Shown here in pieces: positions 19,086-28,634 of a stretch of DNA of 64,000 bases. Source of the stretch: Paraliobacillus ryukyuensis. GTDB taxonomy: Bacteria > Bacillota > Bacilli > Bacillales > Amphibacillaceae. The stretch spans positions 62,001 to 126,000 of the forward strand of contig NZ_QNRI01000002.1 of NCBI RefSeq assembly GCF_003315295.1, given 5' to 3'. The position numbers and the translations under genes were made by a program. The notes beneath the pieces are model-generated. The model saw nothing but the letters and a program-made list of their open reading frames with translations. It was not told where the DNA came from and ran no database searches. Each line of letters begins with the position of its first letter. Position 1 is the stretch's first letter.

Positions 19086-19098
19086 TTGCGCAAAAGCA

Positions 19099-19128
19099 AT
19101 TATACAGAGCGGTACAAAGTTGTGTCAA
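19099..19128 (-). promoter_or_regulatory. Promoter of the tetR-MFS operon
   Basis: On the minus strand TTGACA (19128-19123), an 18-base spacer and TATAAT (19104-19099): both hexamers are perfect. Confidence 0.85.
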
Positions 19129-19154
19129 GAATTTAAACTTTTACATCATAAAAA

Positions 19155-19187
19155 CAAACTAGCTACATCGAATCGCGAGTGGCTAGC
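19155..19187 (-). terminator. Terminator of the FAD oxidoreductase gene
   Basis: On the minus strand GCTAGCCAC and GTAGCTAG pair around an AT-rich loop, then TTTGTTTTTA. It overlaps the stop codon. Confidence 0.7.
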
Positions 19188-20400
19188 TTTTTAAGAGTGG
19201 TCGATCTTGTACATAATAAGAGAGATCTTGACTAGGTCCTTGCAAGATATCCTCTACAATAATCCGTGATAATAATTGACTATAAACCGTCCCGTTATCA
19301 CCATAAGCATTTAAAAAATAACTATGCGGCGCATCTGGATATCTTCCGATTATGGGTAAGCCATCTCGCATGCCACCGTATTGTCCGGTAAGGTAATAGG
19401 CGGGTTTTACCGGTATAGTTGGAAATAACTTATGAAAACCAGTGATTAATTGATCTCTTTTCGCAATTAATTTGCTATCTCGGTCTTCTGGATAAATGGT
19501 GTTATCATCTAAACCACCAATAATCACGCGGTTATCGGCTGTTGTACGGATGTATAAATAGGGGCGAGCCGTTTCCCAAATCAACGTCTGATTTGGCCAG
19601 CTAGATAAATCAGCAACTGGTTCTGTGGTTACTGTATAAGTACTAACAAAAGTTGCTTGTTTTTCTTTTTTAAACTCCATATTTTCATAACCAGCACAAT
19701 AAATAACCTGTTTTGCTTGGATGACATGATCCGTATCTGTATGAATCTCGACCCCATCCTCGTGATAAACATGACCATTTAACTTCGTATGCTCAAATAC
19801 CTGCACTCCTTTATCCATAGCGTACTTTATTAAACCATGGGTAAAAATATACGGATTGAGTTCTGCATCGTTTTTAAAATAAATTGCTGCAGCTTTAGAA
19901 AAGGGGTACAGTTCTTCGATATCTTTTCTAGTTAAAAATTGTAATTGGAACTGCTCTTCTTTGAGTAACTGGTATTCTTGTTGTAATCTGCCAATATCTT
20001 CTGGATAACTTGCAAAATATAAAGAATCTCTTCTGGTAAAAGAGCAGTCAAACTCGATTTGCTTCGCAGCTAATTCAATATCATTAATTGCTCGGCGACA
20101 TTGCTGTAAATGTTTGGAAATGTAGGAGGACCCAAATGTATTTCGTAAGTTAATAAACATTTTTTCGCCGGCATATTGAATGAGTGCTGTGTTGGCACTC
20201 GTACTGCCATTACCAATATTGTTTTTTTCAATTAAGGCAACATGTAAGCCTGACGAAGCAAGGTAATAGGCACATTGTGCACCGGAACTACCGCCTCCAA
20301 CGATAAGTACGTCACAAGCTATATCTTCTGTTAATGTAGGATAAGTAGGTGCATCTGGCATGGTAGTTGGCCAATAATAAGTTCCTGATTGTATGTTCAT
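19183..20400 (-). CDS. FAD-dependent amine/amino-acid oxidoreductase (DAO family)
   Basis: 405 residues. The dinucleotide-binding DVLIVGGGSSGAQCAYYLA is followed by IEKNNIGNGSTSANTALIQY, typical of DadA/OrdL/glycine-oxidase-like enzymes, and a C-terminal FAD segment with GDNGTVYSQLLSRIIVEDI. It would oxidise an amine or D-/N-methyl amino acid with FAD, in the cytoplasm. The N-terminus resembles gamma-glutamylputrescine oxidase-like proteins, but substrate cannot be read. It is a single gene between two minus-strand neighbours, with its own terminator. Confidence 0.85.
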   Translation of the reverse strand: MNIQSGTYYWPTTMPDAPTYPTLTEDIACDVLIVGGGSSGAQCAYYLASSGLHVALIEKNNIGNGSTSANTALIQYAGEKMFINLRNTFGSSYISKHLQQCRRAINDIELAAKQIEFDCSFTRRDSLYFASYPEDIGRLQQEYQLLKEEQFQLQFLTRKDIEELYPFSKAAAIYFKNDAELNPYIFTHGLIKYAMDKGVQVFEHTKLNGHVYHEDGVEIHTDTDHVIQAKQVIYCAGYENMEFKKEKQATFVSTYTVTTEPVADLSSWPNQTLIWETARPYLYIRTTADNRVIIGGLDDNTIYPEDRDSKLIAKRDQLITGFHKLFPTIPVKPAYYLTGQYGGMRDGLPIIGRYPDAPHSYFLNAYGDNGTVYSQLLSRIIVEDILQGPSQDLSYYVQDRPLLKS

Positions 20401-20467
20401 TTGTCTACCTCTTTCATTAGTGGTATTCCGTTTCTTAACTTAACCATTAACCGGAGCGCTTATACCA

Positions 20468-20493
20468 CGAAAAAAGCTCCCGAAAGAGGGAGC
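20468..20493 (-). terminator. Terminator of the HAD hydrolase gene
   Basis: On the minus strand GCTCCC and GGGAGC pair around TCTTTC and run into TTTTTTCG. Confidence 0.9.
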
Positions 20494-20518
20494 ATAACTG
20501 TGAAGATTCTTACATTTT

Positions 20519-21229
20519 TTATAACGATTCGTTCTTAAATAAATCCAGCAATGCTTTCGGATGCTGGACTTCATAATCAGGTGCAAGGTCCTTTCTTGGC
20601 GCTGTTCGTTTACGGTGATTCATCCAAATTGCTTTCCACCCAACTTGCTTAGCACCAACAATGTCATGATCAAAGGAATCACCAATATAGATCGTATTTT
20701 CTTTGTCTAAACCAAGTTGTACTTCAATGATTTCAAAGACCCTTTTATCTGGTTTAGCTACACCCAGTGCACCTGAAATAAATAGATGATTATCTGGAAT
20801 CCAGCGATCAAGTCTAAGCTTATCGATTTTCATGGCTTGGTGCTCCTTTTCTCCATTGGTTAACACCGCCAATTGGATATCGTCTTGTTGATGGAGTAGT
20901 GTTAGTAATTGTTCTACTTCCTCAAATAAGGTCATTTTCTTAAGCTCCGCTAAATAATCTGCTTGAAAATGCAAAGCCTCTTGTCGATTTAACGTAATTT
21001 CAAATGTCTTGGCAGCTTCAGTAATGCGATAAACTTGCAAATCTTCTACCGATACTTCGCCAGTAGTACTCTGATGAAATAATTCATCACTGAACTTGCG
21101 ACTGCTAATATAAAGCTCGTGTAGCTCTTCTTCGGTAAAGGTTCTATCAAAAAAAGCTTGCGCTGCTATTTTAAAGGGTCTAGATTGGTCATATAGTGTA
21201 TCATCAACGTCAAAAATTATTGTCAGCAT
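20519..21229 (-). CDS. HAD superfamily hydrolase (Cof-independent, subfamily IA)
   Basis: 236 residues with all HAD motifs: DVDDTLYDQ (nucleophile Asp and acid Asp), LAVLTNG (motif II Thr), a lysine in GVAKPDKRVFE (motif III) and GDSFDHDIVGAK (motif IV acidic pair). It is a phosphatase of small phosphorylated metabolites or nucleotides. The ATG at 21229 follows AGGAG by 8 bases; a GTG three codons earlier overlaps it. Phosphoserine phosphatase activity is tempting because serC is divergent, but the cap and length do not establish it. Confidence 0.88.
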   Translation of the reverse strand: MLTIIFDVDDTLYDQSRPFKIAAQAFFDRTFTEEELHELYISSRKFSDELFHQSTTGEVSVEDLQVYRITEAAKTFEITLNRQEALHFQADYLAELKKMTLFEEVEQLLTLLHQQDDIQLAVLTNGEKEHQAMKIDKLRLDRWIPDNHLFISGALGVAKPDKRVFEIIEVQLGLDKENTIYIGDSFDHDIVGAKQVGWKAIWMNHRKRTAPRKDLAPDYEVQHPKALLDLFKNESL

Positions 21230-21430
21230 AAAAAACACTCCTATGTAAAACTCGTTATGTAGTTATCATAACACGATAGAATAAACCAGTAAGAAAATTC
21301 TTAGACGAAAATTAATTTTTTTGAAAATTTTAAGTTGATTGAAAATAATAATATTGATAAAATGTTCACAAGCATTTATATGTACGATTTTCTAACAATA
21401 GTTTTTATTAAAATGGATAGGTGTGATGAG

Positions 21431-22519
21431 ATGAAACGAGTATATAATTTTTCAGCTGGACCTTCTATGTTACCGCTACCCGTTCTAGAAAAAGCCCAAC
21501 AAGAATTACTTAACTATCAAGGTTCTGGAATGTCCGTCATGGAAATTAGTCACCGCTCCGCTTTGTTCACAGATATTATTAAAGAAGCAGAGGCACTCTT
21601 GCGTGAATTAATGAATATTCCAAGTAATTATCGTGTGTTATTTTTGCAAAGTGGTGCCTCCCAACAATTTGCGATGGTTCCAATCAATTTAATGACAGGG
21701 AGTAAGGTAGTTGATTTTGTGCACACCGGTAGTTGGTCAAAAAAAGCAATTGCAGAAGCCAAAAAATTGGGAGATGTTCGAATCATCGCTTCTTCTGAAG
21801 ATGAAAATTTCACCTACATTCCAAAAGTAGAGAAAAGCATGATCGATCCGAAAGCTGATTATGTGCATATCACGATGAATAATACGATTGAAGGAACGGT
21901 ATTTAAAGAGATACCAGACACAGGAGATGTACCGCTCGTCACCGATATGTCATCAAGTATTTTATCTGAAGAAATCGATGTGTCTAAGTTTGGCTTGATT
22001 TATGCTGGTGCACAGAAAAATATTGCTCCAGCGGGCCTGACCGTTGTTATTGTTCGAGATGATTTGATTGGTCACGCGCCGGCCGATACACCTGCGATGT
22101 TTAATTATCAAACGCATCGTGATAGTCATTCATTATATAATACACCACCGACGTTTGCGATTTATATGGCAAAACTCGTCTTTGAATGGATTAAAGAAGC
22201 AGGAGGTTTATCAGCAATAGAAACAGTGAATCGTGAAAAAGCTGCTATGCTTTATAACTACATCGATGCGTCAAAACTATTTACCGCACCTGTTTCACCA
22301 GAAAGTCGTTCGCTAATGAATGTTCCGTTTGTTACAGTGGACGGGAATAAAGATCTAGAAGCAGCATTCATCAAACAAGCAGAAGCAGCGGGTTTACACA
22401 CTTTAAAAGGGCATCGCTCGGTTGGCGGGATGCGAGCTAGTATTTATAATGCCATGCCAATAGAAGGGGTAGAAGTTTTAATTGCATTTATGAAGAAATT
22501 TGAACAGCAACATACCTAA
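21431..22519 (+). CDS. serC: Phosphoserine aminotransferase
   Basis: 362 residues, the usual SerC length. KRVYNFSAGPSMLPLPVLEK is the family N-terminus and the PLP lysine is in LIYAGAQKNIAPAG. The C-terminus GHRSVGGMRASIYNAMP binds substrate. It converts 3-phosphohydroxypyruvate to phosphoserine in serine synthesis, and may also serve pyridoxal phosphate synthesis in some bacteria. The ATG at 21431 has AGGTG 7 bases upstream; a longer frame to 21335 has no ribosome binding site. serA and serB are not adjacent. Confidence 0.95.
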   Translation: MKRVYNFSAGPSMLPLPVLEKAQQELLNYQGSGMSVMEISHRSALFTDIIKEAEALLRELMNIPSNYRVLFLQSGASQQFAMVPINLMTGSKVVDFVHTGSWSKKAIAEAKKLGDVRIIASSEDENFTYIPKVEKSMIDPKADYVHITMNNTIEGTVFKEIPDTGDVPLVTDMSSSILSEEIDVSKFGLIYAGAQKNIAPAGLTVVIVRDDLIGHAPADTPAMFNYQTHRDSHSLYNTPPTFAIYMAKLVFEWIKEAGGLSAIETVNREKAAMLYNYIDASKLFTAPVSPESRSLMNVPFVTVDGNKDLEAAFIKQAEAAGLHTLKGHRSVGGMRASIYNAMPIEGVEVLIAFMKKFEQQHT

Positions 22520-22562
22520 GTAAAAACTTATTATTTTTTTTTCGATAAATACCGTTTGTATA

Positions 22563-22611
22563 AAATAAACTATTAGAATTAATCAACTGTTCTGATAGTT
22601 TATTTTTTATT
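22563..22611 (+). terminator. Terminator of serC
   Basis: AAATAAACTAT pairs with ATAGTTTATTT around a 20-base loop, then TTTTATT. Confidence 0.8.
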
Positions 22612-22638
22612 AAAAAATTCTCCAAATTATGTCGATAA
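22611..22638 (+). promoter_or_regulatory. Candidate sigma-D (flagellar) promoter of the chemoreceptor
   Basis: TAAA, a 15-16 base spacer and GTCGATAA resemble the sigma-D consensus TAAA-N15-GCCGATAT (six of eight matches in the -10). It lies 50 bases upstream of the chemoreceptor start, where sigma-D control is usual. Confidence 0.55.
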
Positions 22639-22688
22639 TAATATTGTGATAAACATCACAAAAATGTGCTGATCTGGAGTGGTAAACA

Positions 22689-24347
22689 ATGAAGAAAATC
22701 TTGAGTTTGGGTATTGGTGTGAAATTGGCAACTTTTTTTGGAATACTGGTTGTGGTTAGTAGTGTAAGTTTCTTTTTTACGAATATGTTTCTGACAGAAC
22801 AGGAGACAGATGCAACCATTATTAATGTAGCAGGAAAACAAAGAATGCTAATCCAAAAGATGAGTAAAGAAGCATTGATTGTTTCTGATGGAAATGGTTC
22901 TGCGGATGATCTTGTTGAAACAATCAATATGTTTGATGAAGCTATAGAAGGACTTATGGGTGGTAGTAAATCTTTGGGCTTACCGAAAATGCCTTCTGAA
23001 GAAGTTGCTAATCAGCTACAAAGTGTAGAATTACTTTGGCAACCTTTTAAAGAAAATTTACAAATGATAGCAAATGACAATGGGAATGTAGACCAAGCTG
23101 TAGCATATATTTTAGACAATAATATGAATTTAGTCTCAGAAATGAATCGTGCTGTTTCTATGTATGAAACTTTTGCAAATAAAAAGGTAGGAAATCTGAA
23201 ACTCCAATTACTAATTTCAAATATTATTATTATAGCGATAAGTGTCATGGGATTGTTTTTATTTAATTATTTAATTACTAAACCATTGAAACACATGGTT
23301 TATGTAGCAGGAAAAATTTCTGCAGGTGATTTGCAAGGAAATGAATTGCAAGTGAAATATAATGACGAAATTGGCAAACTAATACAAGCAATGCAAGCGA
23401 TGCAAAAAAATTTAAAAACAGTGATAACAAATGTTGGCGAAGCAGCCAAAAAAGTCTCTAGTAATAGTGATTCACTAACAGAGTCAATGAATGAAATTAA
23501 AGTCGGAAGTGAACAAATATCTACTTCGATGCAAGAACTATCAAGTGGGACAGATGCACAAGCGAACAGTGCAATGGAACTAACAGAAACGATTGATAGT
23601 TATACAACTAAAGTCCAGTCAGCCAACGATAGTGGTCAAGCTGTCTTAAGGTTATCTGCAGAAGTACAGTCTAAAACAGCTGAAGGACGTCGATTGATGA
23701 ATTCCTCCATTAATCAAATGGAAACCATCGATAGTATTGTTCAAGATGCAGTGCAAAAAGTAAAAGGATTAGACGAGCAATCGAAGCAAATCACGAAACT
23801 AATAAATGTTATCAAAGGGATTGCCGATCAAACAAACTTACTATCCTTGAATGCGGCAATAGAAGCAGCTCGTGCTGGAGAACATGGAAAAGGATTTGCT
23901 GTTGTTGCGAATGAGGTTCGTGTACTTGCTGAACAAGTGGCGTCTTCAGTCGAAGAAATCACTGGAATTGTCACCGGTATACAACAAGAATCGAATAACG
24001 TAGCTGTTACACTGGAAACAGGATATCAACAAGTAAATGAAGGTACAAAACAAATCAATACAACAGGTCAAACATTTGAAGAAATTGGGGAATCTATGTC
24101 TAACATGGTTAATCGAATCGAAAACATATCTGCAGATTTGCAAGATATCTCGAAAAATGGGAATGGTATGAGAAAGTCGGTAGAAGATATTTCATCCGTA
24201 GCTGAAGAATCAGCAGCAGGTGTTGAAGAAACAGCGGCTTCCGCACAACAAACGGCTAGTTCCATGGAAGAAATAGCAGCTAGTTCGAAAGAATTATCTC
24301 AATTAGCAGAGCAATTAACGCAACAAATTAGGCAATTTAAAGTTTAA
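22689..24347 (+). CDS. Methyl-accepting chemotaxis protein with PilJ-type sensor
   Basis: 552 residues. A first membrane helix (about 10-30) is followed by an extracytoplasmic domain beginning [20 protein letters not shown], the PilJ/NarX-type four-helix signature. A second helix (about 178-200), a HAMP domain (about 203-255) and a long coiled-coil signalling domain follow. The CheA/CheW-binding tip is [20 protein letters not shown]. Glu/Gln-rich methylation segments are present. It senses an unknown ligand and steers the flagellar motor. It is a single gene; no other che gene is nearby. Confidence 0.93.
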   Translation: MKKILSLGIGVKLATFFGILVVVSSVSFFFTNMFLTEQETDATIINVAGKQRMLIQKMSKEALIVSDGNGSADDLVETINMFDEAIEGLMGGSKSLGLPKMPSEEVANQLQSVELLWQPFKENLQMIANDNGNVDQAVAYILDNNMNLVSEMNRAVSMYETFANKKVGNLKLQLLISNIIIIAISVMGLFLFNYLITKPLKHMVYVAGKISAGDLQGNELQVKYNDEIGKLIQAMQAMQKNLKTVITNVGEAAKKVSSNSDSLTESMNEIKVGSEQISTSMQELSSGTDAQANSAMELTETIDSYTTKVQSANDSGQAVLRLSAEVQSKTAEGRRLMNSSINQMETIDSIVQDAVQKVKGLDEQSKQITKLINVIKGIADQTNLLSLNAAIEAARAGEHGKGFAVVANEVRVLAEQVASSVEEITGIVTGIQQESNNVAVTLETGYQQVNEGTKQINTTGQTFEEIGESMSNMVNRIENISADLQDISKNGNGMRKSVEDISSVAEESAAGVEETAASAQQTASSMEEIAASSKELSQLAEQLTQQIRQFKV

Positions 24348-24452
24348 CGAAGAGACAAATTACCTATCCCTCTTGATCTGTGTCTAAAGATAAAAAAGCA
24401 GGCTTAATAATAGTACAAGTTTACAGAAATGAGTGATACAGTTATAAAATTA

Positions 24453-24481
24453 TTGCTACAATAGAATAGATCTGTTATATT
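24453..24481 (+). promoter_or_regulatory. Promoter of the solute-binding lipoprotein gene
   Basis: TTGCTA, a 17-base spacer and TATATT, about 35 bases before the start codon. Confidence 0.55.
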
Positions 24482-24516
24482 CTTAATGAAATAAAAAATA
24501 ATATAGGGTGATGTAT

Positions 24517-25371
24517 GTGAGAAAGGTAATAGGGGTATTTGTCTTGTTTGTATCTCTTATGATTATTTCTGGTTGTGGAACTACAGACAAAAATTCGACA
24601 ACCACAAACATAGATGATAGCAAATGGAAAGACGTAGAAGAATCTGGAAAATTGGTTGTTGGAACATCAGGAACATTGTATCCGGCTTCTTACTATCCAG
24701 AAGGTTCTGATCGTATTACAGGCTATAATGTTGAAGTGATCAGGGAAGTCGCTAAACGACTAGGATTGGAATCAAAGTTTGAAATCATGTCTTTTGATTC
24801 CAAAATGGCTGCCTTACAATCGGGACGTGTAGATGTGGTGATGGCTGGACCAAGAGATGAAAGTAAAGAAAAATTTAATTTTAGTGAACCGTTTAAATAT
24901 TCATATTCCACCATGATTGTTCGCTCAGAAGATCACTCGGGCATCGAATCATTAGAAGATCTTAAAGGTAAAGTAGCAGGTGGCGCTGCAACAACTGTTT
25001 ATAGTGATATCGCTCGTAAATATGGCGCTGAAGTTAAAACATATGGAAATGCAACCAATGATGTTTATTTGCGAGATGTAGCTAATGGAAGAACAGATGT
25101 CATTATCAATGATTATTATTTACAGTCGCTTGCATTAAAAGCTTTCCCTGAATTGGATATTGAGCTACATCCAGACTTGAAGTTTCATCCACAAACAGTC
25201 AGCGTCGTAACACCGAAAGAAGACCAGATACTTGCTGATAAGATAGATGAAACAGTAAAAGAAATGAAAAATGATGGAACATTAACGAAACTCTCAGGTG
25301 AATTTTTTGGTGGGCAAGATGTATCACAAGAAATCAAGGATGACATTAAAGAAATTGAAGGTATAGAATAA
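24517..25371 (+). CDS. Amino-acid-type ABC solute-binding lipoprotein, orphan
   Basis: 284 residues. The signal sequence ends in the lipobox ISGCG, so the mature protein is lipid-anchored outside the membrane. The rest is an SBP_bac_3 domain (LVVGTSGTLYPASYYP, MAALQSGRVDVVMAGP). It would bind a polar amino acid or similar. GTG 24517 is preferred because AGGGTG is about 6 bases upstream; ATG 24511 overlaps it. No permease or ATPase gene is adjacent; it is a single gene between two sensory genes, so a sensor-partner role is possible. Confidence 0.88.
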   Translation: MRKVIGVFVLFVSLMIISGCGTTDKNSTTTNIDDSKWKDVEESGKLVVGTSGTLYPASYYPEGSDRITGYNVEVIREVAKRLGLESKFEIMSFDSKMAALQSGRVDVVMAGPRDESKEKFNFSEPFKYSYSTMIVRSEDHSGIESLEDLKGKVAGGAATTVYSDIARKYGAEVKTYGNATNDVYLRDVANGRTDVIINDYYLQSLALKAFPELDIELHPDLKFHPQTVSVVTPKEDQILADKIDETVKEMKNDGTLTKLSGEFFGGQDVSQEIKDDIKEIEGIE

Positions 25372-25373
25372 AA

Positions 25374-25430
25374 TAAAAGGAAGCAACTATTTTTTTCTCA
25401 CATAAAATGGTTGCTTCCTTTTATTTTTTA
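25374..25430 (+). terminator. Terminator of the lipoprotein gene
   Basis: AAAAGGAAGCAAC pairs with GTTGCTTCCTTTT, followed by ATTTTTTATT. Confidence 0.9.
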
Positions 25431-25527
25431 TTGTAAAAAAGTGTTATCATGTACGTCTACTCCTTGAAATAAGTGAATTTTTTCCGATAACTATAATAAT
25501 AACATTTTTAAAATAGGAGTTGCTCCA

Positions 25528-27564
25528 ATGTTTAAACAGCCAGATCCTAATTATTACGTTGTGCTGGAAGGTCATTATCAATGGGTGATTGTCCTTATAT
25601 CCATAGCGATTGTTTGGTTTGCAGCTTATGTTGCAATAACTTCCAATCAGCGTATTGTTCAACACAGTTTTTTTAGTAAAAGCATTTGGATACTTTTTTC
25701 ATCTATTGCGATGGGAATTGGCATATGGGCCATGCATTTTATTGGCATGAGTGCATTTATGATGCCTTTGAAAATGAGTTATAACCACTTGCTAACCATC
25801 CTATCTATCGTTCCTGCATTTGGGGCGTCTTTTTTAGCTTTTTATTTGGTGAATCGGAACAATCGTTCGCCATGGTTAAACATAGGGTCAGCTATTGTTA
25901 TGGGATTAGGGATTTCATCGATGCATTATATCGGAATGGAATCGATGGTTATGGAAGCGAAGATGGTTTATACGCTTGAGATTTTTGTCCTATCAATTAT
26001 TATTGCGATTGTGGTTTCTTTTATCGCTATTTACATTCTTTCGTCTTTACAAGAAAGAAGGAAGCGCGCATGGGTTAATGCAGGAATAGCAGTATTACTC
26101 GCAGTTGCCGTTTCATCGATGCATTATGTCGGTATGTTTGGCACGAAGTTTTATGTTCCGACCGAATACATTTCCAGCCATCATCAAGCGTGGCATATGG
26201 ATATGAACTTACTAATAGCTGGTGTGTTTGTTTCCGTATTTATATTATTATTATTATTTTTAGTGTCTATTTTTCTTGATCGTTATATTGATTATCGTGT
26301 GCGTTTTTTTGATCTAGAGACTAGACTACCGAATGGACGCTATTACGAACGAGAATTACAAAAAAATAGGAATAGTCAAGCGATTGCAGTTTGGCAAATT
26401 AATGATCTTGATAAAGTAAACAATGAATACGGGTATGAAACGGGTGATAAATTGGTGCAATTTATTGCGAAGACGTTGCGAATGGTTCGCATACCTTCTG
26501 TCACATTGTATCGAATGGAATCCAATCGATTTGCATTCCTAACGCATCGTGATGATCAGTTGTCGCTATTGCAGGAGGAGATGGCGTATATTGCTAAGCG
26601 TTGGAAGAGGTTAACTTTCGCAGACAGTGAATTATTGGAATTAAAATCATCTTGTTCGATTGCTTGTATTGAAGATAGTGTAGATGTCAATAAACTATAT
26701 AATGATGCCTTAACTGTATTTGAACATCCATCTACCATGTTTCAGCAAGAGGTGGTTCGTTATGACCCTGCTATTCATCGGTTTTCTTTTGACCAAAAGA
26801 TTAGTGAAGATCTTGATCAGGCAATGGAGGCAGACGAGTTGTTTTTGGTATATCAACCAAAAGTAAGTTCAGACGATGGAAAAGTAAAGGGGTTTGAAGC
26901 TCTGGTACGCTGGGAGCATCCCACATTTGGCTTTTTATCGCCAGGTGTTTTTATCCCTATTCTTGAACATAGCAATCGTATTTTTGATTTGACCGATTGG
27001 GTAATCGAAACAGTATACCAACAATTACTAGAATGGAATAAGGAATTACGTTGTTCAATTAATATAGCGATTAATATTCCAGGTGATTATGTAAGTTCGC
27101 AGCGGTTGTTAGAAAAATTAACCCAAATGAAGACAACTTATAATATCAATGCAAAAATTGAGCTAGAGGTAACGGAAACGAGTTTTGTTAGTTCAATTGA
27201 GACAGCAAACCATTCCATCAGTCAATTTCGTGAATTAGGGTTCTCTGTTGCGCTTGATGACTTTGGTACTGGATTATCTTCGTTGTCATATCTTAAGCAA
27301 ATGGCTATTACAACTTTGAAGATTGATAAGTCATTTGTCGATCGTGTCCCAGAATCAGAAAAAGACGCAAATATCCTAAAAGCAATTATTAATTTGGGGC
27401 AATCTTTAGGGTTACAAGTAGTCATTGAAGGCGTAGAAACAAAAACACAGGTTACGTATTTACAAGAGATTGCATCTTCTTTCTTATTCCAAGGTTACTA
27501 TTTTAGTAAGCCGATGGAAGCAGCAAAAGTTATAGAATGGATAAAAACGCATGAGCTTAACTAA
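25528..27564 (+). CDS. MHYT-sensor c-di-GMP phosphodiesterase with degenerate GGDEF
   Basis: 678 residues. Seven membrane helices (about 15-250) contain three MHYT-type repeats (MHFIGM, MHYIGM, MHYVGM), proposed in the family to bind copper and sense O2, CO or NO. The GGDEF domain (about 265-415) has YRMESNRFAF where the catalytic GGDEF loop should be, so it cannot make c-di-GMP. The EAL domain (about 425-670) keeps FEALVRWEHP, ELEVTETS, DDFGTG, a lysine in TLKIDKSFVD and EGVET, so it should hydrolyse c-di-GMP. It likely links a gas or redox signal to motility; the chemoreceptor is 1.2 kb upstream. Confidence 0.92.
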   Translation: MFKQPDPNYYVVLEGHYQWVIVLISIAIVWFAAYVAITSNQRIVQHSFFSKSIWILFSSIAMGIGIWAMHFIGMSAFMMPLKMSYNHLLTILSIVPAFGASFLAFYLVNRNNRSPWLNIGSAIVMGLGISSMHYIGMESMVMEAKMVYTLEIFVLSIIIAIVVSFIAIYILSSLQERRKRAWVNAGIAVLLAVAVSSMHYVGMFGTKFYVPTEYISSHHQAWHMDMNLLIAGVFVSVFILLLLFLVSIFLDRYIDYRVRFFDLETRLPNGRYYERELQKNRNSQAIAVWQINDLDKVNNEYGYETGDKLVQFIAKTLRMVRIPSVTLYRMESNRFAFLTHRDDQLSLLQEEMAYIAKRWKRLTFADSELLELKSSCSIACIEDSVDVNKLYNDALTVFEHPSTMFQQEVVRYDPAIHRFSFDQKISEDLDQAMEADELFLVYQPKVSSDDGKVKGFEALVRWEHPTFGFLSPGVFIPILEHSNRIFDLTDWVIETVYQQLLEWNKELRCSINIAINIPGDYVSSQRLLEKLTQMKTTYNINAKIELEVTETSFVSSIETANHSISQFRELGFSVALDDFGTGLSSLSYLKQMAITTLKIDKSFVDRVPESEKDANILKAIINLGQSLGLQVVIEGVETKTQVTYLQEIASSFLFQGYYFSKPMEAAKVIEWIKTHELN

Positions 27565-27580
27565 GCTCATGCGTTTTTCA
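27543..27580. terminator. Bidirectional terminator
   Basis: AAACGCATGAGCTTA and TAAGCTCATGCGTTT form a 15-base perfect stem that includes the stop codon of the EAL gene and precedes TTTTTCAG. It also lies 9-46 bases after the convergent oxidoreductase stop. Confidence 0.9.
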
Positions 27581-27588
27581 GTATATTC

Positions 27589-28524
27589 TTATTTCATGTT
27601 AATTACAATTTTTCCTTTAGCATGGTGAGTCTCGCTTAATTGATGCGCTCTTCTGAGTCCTTCGCCTGAGAATGGGAAGGTATGACCAACTTGTGGTTTT
27701 ACATCACCTTTCTCTAATAATTCACCCAATTCTCCAAGTTGTGTGCCGTCAGGATTTAACCAATAGCCGTTTGCTTCTACTTGGTATTTATCAGCTAATG
27801 ATTGGTCAGGTTGGCCTGAAATAGTAACAATTCGTCCGCCTGGTTTTAAAACGGTGAATCCGCGATTAAGGATTTCACCGCCCATTGTATCAATAACAAC
27901 ATCGTAGTCTGCTAATACATCTTCAAAGTTTTCTTTACGGTAATCGATAAACAGGTCAGCACCTAATTCTTTTACATAAGCTTCATTATCTGCACTAGCT
28001 GTAGTGGCTACATAAGCACCGATAGACTTAGCAATTTGAATAGCAAGACTACCTACACCACCTGCACCAGCTTGAATTAATACCTTTTCACCAGCCTTCA
28101 CTTTTGTTACATCCACTAGACATTGCCAAGCGGTTAAGCCGGCTAACGGAATAGATGCAGCTTGTTCAAAAGTTAAACTAGCAGGTTTTTTTGCTAATAA
28201 ATGTTCATCAACCGCCGCATATTCTGCATAAGTTCCGCGATTGTTGGTGGCTGGTCGAGCAAAAACTTCATCTCCTATTTGAAAATTTTCGACCTTATCT
28301 CCTGTCGCAACAACTTTTCCTGCTAAATCCCATCCTAATATAATAGGGAATTCAAGTGGTAGCATATCTTTTAGATATCCACTACGCAATTTCCAATCAA
28401 TCGGATTAATAGAAGTTGCATATATTTCCACTAATACTTGATTTTCATCAGGAGTTGGTTTGGAAAGCTCCATTTCTTCTAAAACATTACTATCTCCATA
28501 TTGATTAATAACTACTGCTTTCAC
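27589..28524 (-). CDS. NADP-dependent quinone/zeta-crystallin-type oxidoreductase
   Basis: 311 residues. MKAVVINQYGD start, the MDR N-domain (SINPIDWKLRSGYLK) and the Rossmann motif IQAGAGGVGSLAIQIAK identify a zinc-free quinone oxidoreductase-like enzyme. The GTG at 28524 follows AAAGGGG by 7 bases; a 21-residue longer frame has no such site. The likely role is reduction of quinones or enals with NADPH. It precedes no operon partner; the P-type ATPase upstream is separated by 110 bases. Confidence 0.87.
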   Translation of the reverse strand: MKAVVINQYGDSNVLEEMELSKPTPDENQVLVEIYATSINPIDWKLRSGYLKDMLPLEFPIILGWDLAGKVVATGDKVENFQIGDEVFARPATNNRGTYAEYAAVDEHLLAKKPASLTFEQAASIPLAGLTAWQCLVDVTKVKAGEKVLIQAGAGGVGSLAIQIAKSIGAYVATTASADNEAYVKELGADLFIDYRKENFEDVLADYDVVIDTMGGEILNRGFTVLKPGGRIVTISGQPDQSLADKYQVEANGYWLNPDGTQLGELGELLEKGDVKPQVGHTFPFSGEGLRRAHQLSETHHAKGKIVINMK

Positions 28525-28634
28525 TGTAAAACCCCTTTCCTTACTTTTTCTACTAGTCATTATAAGATTTAAAAATTGTAAAAGCAAAAAAGTTGCTCGT
28601 TACAAGGAAGAATACATGTTACTATTCCTGGTAG

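Noticed and set aside
22610-22927. Minus-strand frames of 105 and 61 codons over the chemoreceptor start
   Set aside because: They cover the sigma-D-like promoter and the start of a well-supported gene and have no family features.
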